Below are positions 4,932 through 10,333 of a stretch of DNA of 10,333 bases, in pieces. Under the pieces are notes generated by a model. That model was not told the origin of the DNA. It did not search any database and was given only the letters and a program-made list of their open reading frames with translations. Made by a program: the position numbers and the translations under genes. Source of the stretch: DAOTUB01 sp034437455 (lineage in GTDB: Bacteria; Chloroflexota; Anaerolineae; B4-G1); the NCBI GenBank assembly GCA_034437455.1, contig DAOTUB010000158.1, forward strand, positions 1 through 10,333, read 5' to 3'. The stretch's first letter is position 1. Every line of letters begins with the position of its first letter.

Positions 4932-5990
4932 TCATCTCGGCAATGCCGCCCGCAGCAGACGCAGCCAGTTGCCGCTCATAACGGCGGCGATCTCTTGATC
5001 GCCGTACCCCATTTCGCCCAGGGCCGGGCCGATGCGCTGCAGGTCGGCGACGGTATCCATCTCCGCCGGGGCGCGCTCGGCCCCAAAGCCGCCGTCAAAG
5101 TCGGAGCCTAGCCCCACGTGGGCCGCGTCCCCCACCACCTGGCAGACGTGGTCGATGGCAGCAGCGACGTCGGCGATGGCGACCGCAGCCTTCCCATCCC
5201 GCTTTGTCCAACCAGGCCGCAGGAAATTATTGATCGGCATGATGCCGATCATCCCATCTCGCTCGGCCAGACGACGGATCATCTCGTCGGAGAGGTGGCG
5301 CGGGCCGGGCACACGGGCGCGGGGATTGGAGTGGGAGGCGACGGTCCGTCCCTCGAAGCGATCCACGGCCTCGAGGAAGGATTCGTCGGCCATGTGGCTG
5401 ACGTCCAGGATTATGCCCAGATCAGCCATCACGGTCAGCAGTTCGCGCCCGGCGTCGGTGAGCGGGCCAGGAGCTCCATTGCCGCCGGCATAGCGAGAGC
5501 CTGCCGCCCAGGTGAGGCCCACCAGCCGGACGCCGCGCTCGAACCACAGCTCTGCTTCGGCCGGCTCGCGGATGGGATCCGCGCCCTCCATCAACGGGAT
5601 GATGCCTACCTGAGGGTTCTCGCCCTCCCAGGTGGACAGCACAACGTCGAGATCGGCGCGAGTTCCAACCAACGTAACCTGCTCCTCCTCATCGGCTAGG
5701 CGGTGATAAAAATCAAGTTGCGCCTGGCCCAATGCGTGAGCTTTTTCGGCGGTAGAGTACGCGCGTGGGTTTGTGGTTCCAGGGCGAGCGGGGAGGGCAA
5801 AGATCGTACCGCAGACGATGGCCACGCCACCAGCCAACCATTCTGGCAGCCCCACCATGCAGAGGCCAAATTGCTGAGGGATGTCGGTATTTTTTTCCAG
5901 ACGACGGGTTTCGAGCGCGCTGCGACGCACATCACGGCCCGCACTGAGCGCGTTCCAGGCGATATCTTCGTGGGCGTCCACGATAGGCAT
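4932..5990 (-). CDS. M19-family metallodipeptidase (membrane/renal dipeptidase type)
   Basis: A 352-residue zinc dipeptidase that hydrolyses dipeptides, often with relaxed stereochemistry (including L-D dipeptides), and may help recycle peptides or cell-wall fragments. Bacterial members with no signal peptide, as here, are cytoplasmic. The metal ligands of the family are visible: H7 and D9 in VDAHEDIAWNAL, the bridging E135 in PLMEGADP, H199 in LDVSHMADES and H220 in VASHSNPRA. The active-site D297 lies in GLGSDFDGGFG, and the C-terminal GNWLRLLR motif is intact. The start at 5990 fits the family N terminus and has a weak GAGAG site. A longer frame to 6038 adds residues unlike the family. It diverges from the FHA gene and lies upstream of trmD, which it may help transcribe. 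Confidence 0.94.
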   Translation of the reverse strand: MPIVDAHEDIAWNALSAGRDVRRSALETRRLEKNTDIPQQFGLCMVGLPEWLAGGVAIVCGTIFALPARPGTTNPRAYSTAEKAHALGQAQLDFYHRLADEEEQVTLVGTRADLDVVLSTWEGENPQVGIIPLMEGADPIREPAEAELWFERGVRLVGLTWAAGSRYAGGNGAPGPLTDAGRELLTVMADLGIILDVSHMADESFLEAVDRFEGRTVASHSNPRARVPGPRHLSDEMIRRLAERDGMIGIMPINNFLRPGWTKRDGKAAVAIADVAAAIDHVCQVVGDAAHVGLGSDFDGGFGAERAPAEMDTVADLQRIGPALGEMGYGDQEIAAVMSGNWLRLLRAALPR

Positions 5991-6028
5991 AGGGCACTCT
6001 CTTCCAACCAACGATCGAATACAAAACA

Positions 6029-6056
6029 AGTGTACCACAAGTAATCAGTTTGACAA
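6029..6056 (-). promoter_or_regulatory. Possible promoter for the dipeptidase gene
   Basis: On the minus strand TTGTCA (6056-6051) and TACACT (6034-6029) are spaced by 16 bp, about 40 bp ahead of the dipeptidase start. The -35 overlaps the -35 of the divergent FHA promoter. Both boxes deviate from consensus, so this is only a plausible call. Confidence 0.45.
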
Positions 6057-6078
6057 GCTGGAACAATAGTCGTATACT
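6050..6078 (+). promoter_or_regulatory. Sigma-70-type promoter for the FHA and lactate permease genes
   Basis: A perfect TTGACA (6050-6055) and a TATACT (6073-6078, one mismatch from TATAAT) are separated by 17 bp. The start site should fall near 6085, giving a leader of about 34 nt with a GAGGAGG ribosome site before the ATG at 6119. Confidence 0.8.
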
Positions 6079-6118
6079 GAGCACTGCGCACACAAAATTG
6101 GCGAGGAGGAAAAAGCAA

Positions 6119-6703
6119 ATGACAAGTGATTCCCAACTGGTGATGACCCGAGGTCCCGAGACGGGCCAGACATTCCCTCTCGACAAGGATTCACTCGGTC
6201 TGGGGCGAGAACCGGGCAACGATATTGTGATCGACCACCCCCAGGTTTCGCGGCGCCACGCGCATATCACCCGCCAGGGCGGGTTGATGGTGATCGAAGA
6301 CCTGGGAAGCACCAACGGCACGTTTGCCAACGGAATTCGATTGAGCGGCCCCCACACGTTGGCAGAGGGCGACGTGATCGGCCTGGGCGAAGCGGTGCTC
6401 TTGACCTATCGCACATCGGATACAGCCGCGACCGAGAGACTGGTGGGACGAGCTGTGGCCGCGCCGCCGACTCAAGCAGGGCCTTTTCTGGATGCTCAGC
6501 CGCCTCCACTGGAGCATAGCATCCCACCGCCGTCGGTCGCTCTGCCGGAGGAGGAAAAGAAGGGCTATGGCTGGCTGCGGATCGGGTGTGGGTGTCTGGC
6601 GATCCTGCTCATCATAGCTTGTGTGGGGGTATTTGTACTAGATTATCTCAAGATACTCCCGGCCTTTTTCTACGAGCCGCTACGCTGGTTGGGTCTCATC
6701 TAA
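6119..6703 (+). CDS. FHA-domain protein with a C-terminal membrane anchor
   Basis: A 194-residue protein. Residues ~5-97 form a forkhead-associated domain, which binds phosphothreonine peptides: the conserved SLGLGREPGNDIVI, SRRHAHI (S44, R45 and H47 of the phosphate-binding loop) and DLGSTNGTFANG are all present. A proline-rich linker (residues ~115-145) leads to a single hydrophobic span at about 155-176 (CLAILLIIACVGVFVLDYL), flanked by lysines and a short C-terminal tail. By the positive-inside rule the FHA domain is probably cytoplasmic and tethered to the membrane. The start at 6119 has a strong GAGGAGG site; a longer frame to 6050 would run through the promoter. It is followed after 21 bp by the lactate permease and is probably co-transcribed with it. 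No Ser/Thr kinase is present in the window to name the phosphorylated partner. Confidence 0.9.
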   Translation: MTSDSQLVMTRGPETGQTFPLDKDSLGLGREPGNDIVIDHPQVSRRHAHITRQGGLMVIEDLGSTNGTFANGIRLSGPHTLAEGDVIGLGEAVLLTYRTSDTAATERLVGRAVAAPPTQAGPFLDAQPPPLEHSIPPPSVALPEEEKKGYGWLRIGCGCLAILLIIACVGVFVLDYLKILPAFFYEPLRWLGLI

Positions 6704-6724
6704 ATCATCCGTACTTGAGCGACA

Positions 6725-8275
6725 ATGCAATCTACAATCTACAAATCCCTCGATTGGTTTCTGGCTTTTCTCCCCATCCTGATCGTCCTCATCCTGATGC
6801 TCCGCTTCCGTTGGGGCGGGGCAAAGGCCGGGGCAGCCGGGTGGCTGGCGGCGCTGGCAGTGGCGACGCTGCGCTTTGGCGCGGGGGCGCAGGTATTGGC
6901 CTACGCTCAATTAAAGGGCTTGCTCCTGACGCTCTTTGTGCTCTATATCATCTGGGCCGCGCTTCTTTTCTACCGTGTCACCGACGAGGCCGGAGCAGTG
7001 CAGACTATCGGCGCGGAACTTCCCCGCCTCACGTCCGACCGGGGGTTGCAGGCGCTCCTGCTCGGTTGGGTCTTTAGCGCCTTCTTGCAGGGGGTGGGCG
7101 GGTTCGGCGTGCCGGTGGCCATCATCGCGCCGCTGCTGGTGGGACTGGGCTTTCCTCCCGCCGCCGCCGTCGTCATCCCCTCGGTGGGCCACGCCTGGGC
7201 CGTCACCTTTGGCTCGCTAGGCTCCTCCTTCTACGCGCTCATCGCCACGACCGGGCGTGGCGGAGAGGAGTTGGCCCCCTGGTCGGCGGTGATGCTTGGG
7301 CTGAGCTGTCTGGGTTGCGGAGCGGGGGCGCTGTGGGCGGCGGGCGGGAGACGCACATTGCGAGCGGGCCTCGCTCCCCTGCTCATCATCGGGCCGGTGA
7401 TGGCCGTGAGCCAGTTTCTCGTCGTCACCCGCGGGCTGTGGCCCATCGGCAGCATGGTGGCCGGGCTGGTCGGGCTGGCGACGGGGGTGGTGTGGGCACG
7501 GTTGGGAAGCGGAGCAGCGGACTCCTCGGAACGTTCGAACAAGATGTCGCTGAAGTGGGCGTTGACGCCTTACGCCCTGCTGGTCGCCATCATATTGGCG
7601 GCGCAATTGATCCCGATAGTGCGCGATTTTCTGGGCCAGGTGGTCCTCCGCGTACAATTTCCCGAACTGACCACCGCTCATGGTTGGACGACGCCGGCCG
7701 GGACGGGCCGCACGATCAACGTCTTTGGTCACGCCGGGGCATTGTTGAGCTACGCCGCCCTCCTCACCTACGGATTGTTCCGCCGGCGAGGGTATTACGC
7801 GCCTGGGGCGGCGCGGCGCATCGCGCAGGGCGTGATCCAGCGGGCGGCGCGTTCCAGCCTGGGGGTAGCGGCGATGGTCGGGATGGCAGTGACGATGGAG
7901 CACGCGGGGATGACGCACCTGCTGGCCGATGGGATAGCGCGCGTGGCCGGGCCGGCCTTCCCCGTGGTCGCCCCTTTTATCGGCGCGTTGGGGGCTTTTA
8001 TGACTGGCTCCAACACCAACTCGAACGTCGTCTTTAGCGGTCTGCAACAGCAGGTGGCGGCGCTGATCGGTGTGAGTCCGCTCATCATCCTGGCCGCGCA
8101 GACGGCGGGCGGGGCGATTGGCTCGCTGTTTGCCCCGGCCAAGGTCATCGTGGGGTGCAGCACGGTGGAGGCGGAGGAAGGCCCCGCGCTCCGGGCCGTG
8201 ATGCGCTACGGGCTGGCTATCGTGGCCGGGCTGGCCCTGGCGACCGGTGTGGCCGTTTATCTACGTGGGCGTTGA
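6725..8275 (+). CDS. lctP: L-lactate permease family transporter (LctP)
   Basis: A 516-residue polytopic membrane protein of the lactate permease family (TC 2.A.14), which imports lactate or glycolate with protons. About a dozen hydrophobic spans are visible. Family signatures include FLQGVGGFGVPVAIIAPLL (about residues 120-138), PSVGHAWAVTFGSLGSSFYAL, and the highly conserved GSNTNSNVVFSGLQ (residues 428-441) near the C terminus, followed by AAQTAGGAIGSLFAPAKVIVG. The length is a little under the 550-560 residues of E. coli LldP and GlcA. The start at 6725 has only a weak GAGCG upstream, so translation may rely on coupling with the FHA gene 21 bp before it. No lactate dehydrogenase gene lies nearby, so the exact substrate (lactate, glycolate or another 2-hydroxy acid) is not settled. 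Confidence 0.93.
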   Translation: MQSTIYKSLDWFLAFLPILIVLILMLRFRWGGAKAGAAGWLAALAVATLRFGAGAQVLAYAQLKGLLLTLFVLYIIWAALLFYRVTDEAGAVQTIGAELPRLTSDRGLQALLLGWVFSAFLQGVGGFGVPVAIIAPLLVGLGFPPAAAVVIPSVGHAWAVTFGSLGSSFYALIATTGRGGEELAPWSAVMLGLSCLGCGAGALWAAGGRRTLRAGLAPLLIIGPVMAVSQFLVVTRGLWPIGSMVAGLVGLATGVVWARLGSGAADSSERSNKMSLKWALTPYALLVAIILAAQLIPIVRDFLGQVVLRVQFPELTTAHGWTTPAGTGRTINVFGHAGALLSYAALLTYGLFRRRGYYAPGAARRIAQGVIQRAARSSLGVAAMVGMAVTMEHAGMTHLLADGIARVAGPAFPVVAPFIGALGAFMTGSNTNSNVVFSGLQQQVAALIGVSPLIILAAQTAGGAIGSLFAPAKVIVGCSTVEAEEGPALRAVMRYGLAIVAGLALATGVAVYLRGR

Positions 8276-8295
8276 CAACTCCGATCCAATGAACA

Positions 8296-8327
8296 AGTCC
8301 CGGCAACTTCAGTCGCCGGGACTTTTT
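8296..8327 (+). terminator. Intrinsic terminator after the lactate permease
   Basis: A GC-rich 9-bp stem (AGTCCCGGC, 8296-8304, with GCCGGGACT, 8315-8323) encloses a 10-nt loop and runs into a TTTTT tract (8323-8327). It lies 20 bp after the permease stop codon and separates it from the convergent gene ending at 8351. Confidence 0.9.
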
Positions 8328-8350
8328 GTGTGTGAAAAGCTAGCAGGAGA

Positions 8351-8938
8351 TCATGGACTTGGCACATCATAAGCCGAGGTATAAGTTTCCATCCCCCGTA
8401 CCTGAGCCAATTCCCGAGCTCCTGGGCCAAACATTGGCGAGATCACGAGTGTACGTTCGACCTCCACGTCTTCCTCCTGTTCATAGAAGGCGATCTTGCG
8501 GTAAAAGTGCTCCACGTCGCCCCGACTGATGGAGGATTTGATCTCTATCAACGAGTGTGTCCCATTGTGGATGACCACGTCAATCTCTACCTGATCTGGC
8601 TCTGCGAAAACGGTTCCTTGAGTGTCAACTCTCCGGTAGTTCTCTACGTGCCAACCGGTGTCTCTCAGAACACCGATCAACCCATCGCGAAAAGCACTTT
8701 CGGCCATCATACCCCACCTGGCGCCAAGTCCTCCGAGGGTTCCTTCCATCCGGCTCATCCTATCAGAGAGTTGAGCAAAGCCACGGTTGAAATCCTCACG
8801 CAACCCGTCCATCCGCCGCGAGTGATCAGTGAACTGGCGGTTAAAGTCCTCACGCAGCGCTTCGATGCGTGCTCCTTGTGCATCTATGCGCTCCAAGACC
8901 GCCTGCAAGTCTGTGCGCAGGGAAAAGGTCTGCGCCAT
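8351..8938 (-). CDS. Coiled-coil protein with a PD-(D/E)XK nuclease-like domain (DUF3782 type)
   Basis: A 195-residue protein. Residues ~8-70 are a heptad-rich coiled coil with an internal repeat: ALREDFNRQF and GLREDFNRGF are 17 residues apart. Residues ~75-190 resemble the DUF3782 group of the PD-(D/E)XK nuclease superfamily: conserved GARWGMMAESAFRDGL, then the presumed catalytic core D120 (in VEIDVVIHNG) and E132-x-K134 (in LIEIKSSIS). Members are common and multicopy in cyanobacteria and Chloroflexota. Their role is not established, though a DNA-processing activity is suspected. I chose the ATG at 8938. A GTG at 8941 directly before it would add one residue, and a GGGG sequence just upstream is the only ribosome-site candidate. 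The left end of an insertion sequence begins 8 bp upstream at 8947, so the native promoter is probably displaced. Confidence 0.85.
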   Translation of the reverse strand: MAQTFSLRTDLQAVLERIDAQGARIEALREDFNRQFTDHSRRMDGLREDFNRGFAQLSDRMSRMEGTLGGLGARWGMMAESAFRDGLIGVLRDTGWHVENYRRVDTQGTVFAEPDQVEIDVVIHNGTHSLIEIKSSISRGDVEHFYRKIAFYEQEEDVEVERTLVISPMFGPGARELAQVRGMETYTSAYDVPSP

Positions 8939-8946
8939 CACCCCGG

Positions 8947-8979
8947 TTAGGAGTTGTCCATTTTTAACTTCGCACTTTT
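8947..8979 (+). repeat. Left terminal inverted repeat of the insertion sequence
   Basis: It begins TTAGGAGTTGTCCA and ends AACTTCGCACTTTT. It matches the reverse complement of 10300-10332 except at one base in the outer block, a 5-bp central stretch (TTTTT against AAAAC) and one base in the inner block. The pattern suggests two conserved transposase-contact blocks separated by a spacer. Confidence 0.9.
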
Positions 8980-9024
8980 CGGATATAATTGCCCTGCAGT
9001 GAACGCGTTACCTGGAGGGACAAT

Positions 9025-10289
9025 ATGTCTGAAAAGAATGTTCATCAATGCCAATGTCCAATCTGCCGACAGCCAGAGGATCATCCAGACAAGGAACTGC
9101 ATCATCAGATGAACCTATTTCTCAGTCGTTTGGATGAACAACAGCGACGATGGTATGTGGCTTTAGAAGCCAAGCAAATGGGACACGGTGGGGCGAAACG
9201 GATGTCGCAAATCACAGGGATGCATGTAGAAACCATTCGTCGTGGCGTACGCGAACTAGACAATGAGTTAGCAGATCGTCCCATCAACCGAGTTCGCCTG
9301 ATGGGTGGTGGGCGACGACGAGTAGAAAAAAAGACCCCAGCATCAAAGATGCATTAGAAACGCAGCTCGAGGACGAAACGGGCGGCGATCCGATGAGAGC
9401 AAAGAAATGGGTGCGAAGCAGTTTGCGTCAATTAAGCAAAGCGTTAGGCGAACGAGGGTACGAGATTGGTCGGATGACGGTTCGACGTCTGCTGAAAGAC
9501 TTGGGGTATTCGCTGCAAGCCAACTGTAAACGATTGACCGGACCTCCTCATCCTGACCGAGACCGTCAGTTTCGATATATCAGGCGTGTCAAGAAGCTGT
9601 TTCTTGCTGCCGGATGTCCTGTGATCAGCACCGATGCCAAAAAGAAGGAACTGATTGGCAATTTTGAGAACGCTGGACGAAGCTGGTGCAGCCAGCCAGA
9701 GGTGGTCAATGCCCACGATTTCCCAAGCGATGCCCTTTGCCGAGCCGTTCCCTATGGCATCTATGACCTGACACATAACCTGGGATATGTGTACATCGGT
9801 ACTTCAGCTGACACCTCAGAGTTTGCTGTAGACGCGATCGCGATGTGGTGGGAGCAGGAGGACCGTCCGAGATTCCAGTGCGAGGACAAGTTGTTAATCT
9901 TATGTGATGCTGGAGGCAGCGACGGATACCGACCTCGTCTGTGGAAGAAACAGCTTCAAGAGCAATTGGCTGACCGTCTGGGTATCGAAGTGATGGTTTG
10001 CCACTATCCTACTGGTGCTTCCAAGTGGAACCCTATCGAACACCGTTTGTTCAGTTACATCACCCTGAACTGGGCTGGCAAGCCGCTCCGTTCTTTGGAA
10101 ACGATGCTTGGATACATTCGAGATACCACGACAGAAACTGGCCTGAAGGTCAAAGCGTTCCTGTTAGACCGGGAGTATAAGAAGAGCATCAAGGTGTCCG
10201 ACAAAGAGATGAATGCTCTCAACATCACATGGCGTCGAGTATGCCCTGACTGGAACTATCAGATCAAACCACGCTGTGCAACCGTATGA
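9025..10289 (+). CDS. ISAzo13-family transposase, two frames joined by -1 frameshift
   Basis: Read with a -1 shift at 9327-9333, the product is a continuous 421-residue DDE transposase. The N-terminal part (about residues 30-100) holds a helix-turn-helix-like region (GAKRMSQITGMHVETIRRGV) and GGGRRRVEKK. The shifted part continues without a gap as DPSIKDALETQLEDETGGDP, exactly as in single-frame relatives. A second DNA-binding region (TVRRLLKDLGYSLQANCK) follows, then the RNase-H-like core with D204 (PVISTDAKKKELIGNF), D295 (LLILCDAGGSDGYR) and E339 (SKWNPIEHRLFS). The tail WNYQIKPR is the family's usual end. The start at 9025 has a GGAGGG Shine-Dalgarno; an upstream TTG at 8989 is unlikely. 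A CxCPxC cluster (C9, C11, C14) near the N terminus could bind zinc. Without the shift only a 110-residue protein ending at 9357 is made. It has the helix-turn-helix part but no catalytic core, and might act as a regulator. Confidence 0.9.
9327..9352 (+). other. Programmed -1 ribosomal frameshift signal
   Basis: The heptamer A AAA AAG (9327-9333) sits in the correct zero-frame register (GAA AAA AAG) and is the most efficient bacterial slippery sequence. After a -1 slip, the next codon is GAC at 9333, in the frame of the catalytic half. A small stem-loop (GCATC-AAA-GATGC, 9340-9352) begins 6 nt downstream, the usual spacing for a stimulator. A Shine-Dalgarno-like GGTGGG (9307-9312) lies 14 nt upstream. 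The zero-frame stop is at 9355-9357. A sequencing error or a real frameshift mutation in the A-run is the alternative, but the register and surrounding signals make a designed site more likely. Confidence 0.8.
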
Positions 10290-10299
10290 GTTCAGTTGT

Positions 10300-10332
10300 A
10301 AAAGTACGAAGTTGTTTTTGGACGACTCCTAA
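10300..10332 (-). repeat. Right terminal inverted repeat of the insertion sequence
   Basis: Read on the minus strand it begins TTAGGAGTCGTCCA and ends AACTTCGTACTTTT, mirroring the left repeat at 8947-8979. It starts 10 bp after the transposase stop codon, so the coding region reaches almost to the end of the element. Confidence 0.9.
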
Positions 10333-10333
10333 G

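Larger units (their letters stand above)
8947..10332 (+). mobile_element. Complete ISAzo13-like insertion sequence
   Basis: A 1386-bp element bounded by imperfect 33-bp terminal inverted repeats (8947-8979 and 10300-10332; 26 of 33 positions match), both starting TTAGGAGT. It contains one transposase gene in two frames that fills almost the whole length. A TATAAT (8984-8989) just inside the left repeat is a likely -10 box for the transposase, although no good -35 accompanies it. The right end lies one base from the window edge, so the target-site duplication cannot be checked. All recognisable catalytic residues and both ends are present, so it may be functional. Confidence 0.9.

Noticed and set aside
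5118..5699. 193-codon plus-strand frame opposite the dipeptidase
   Set aside because: It is the antisense shadow of a well-supported dipeptidase with intact metal ligands, and has no ribosome site or recognisable domain.
7217..8047. Long antisense frame (276 codons) opposite the lactate permease, and a 240-codon plus-strand frame at 7315-8037
   Set aside because: Both are GC-rich shadow frames of the permease. The proteins are low-complexity, rich in Arg, Gly and Pro, with no family features, while the permease frame carries clear signatures.

Overview
The window looks like chromosomal DNA from a mesophilic or moderately thermophilic bacterium of mid-to-high GC content. The mix of families fits Chloroflexota: an M19 dipeptidase, a two-domain ArsR regulator, a membrane-anchored FHA protein, a coiled-coil DUF3782-type protein and an ISAzo13-type transposon. 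This assignment rests on remembered family resemblance, not on a search, and is tentative. Consensus sigma-70-type promoters and mostly clear Shine-Dalgarno sites are visible.

Region 1 (1-3030, all minus strand) is regulatory and partly decayed. A consensus promoter (3029-3001) overlaid by three tandem 17-bp operator-like repeats drives two small paralogous proteins of unknown function. A strong hairpin follows them, then a two-domain ArsR-type regulator, a MerR-type regulator, and the first ~86 residues of an aldo/keto reductase. The reductase breaks off at about position 140 and is joined to an unidentified open frame that leaves the window. The merR gene and the reductase each have a promoter with the 19-bp spacer typical of MerR-controlled promoters and almost the same dyad, so the regulator very probably controls itself and the now-broken reductase.

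Region 2 (3215-5990, minus strand) holds an ECF sigma factor translationally coupled to an 85-residue partner of unknown function, then trmD (tRNA m1G37 methyltransferase) downstream of an M19 metallodipeptidase. About 200 bp between the sigma-factor operon and the small-protein promoter contains no gene I can support.

Region 3 (6050-8327, plus strand) starts from a divergent promoter region whose two -35 boxes overlap. It carries an FHA protein with a C-terminal membrane anchor and, 21 bp later, an L-lactate permease family transporter, ending at a clear intrinsic terminator.

Region 4 (8351-10333) has a convergent coiled-coil plus PD-(D/E)XK nuclease-fold gene. A complete 1386-bp ISAzo13-like insertion sequence sits only 8 bp upstream of its start codon. 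The transposase is split over two frames joined by a textbook A AAA AAG slippery heptamer, so a -1 programmed frameshift is the likely way to make the full 421-residue enzyme.

The strongest candidates for undescribed biology are the operator-array and tandem small-protein locus at 2336-3029 and the frameshift-controlled transposon. Nothing here amounts to a clear new defence or catalytic system.
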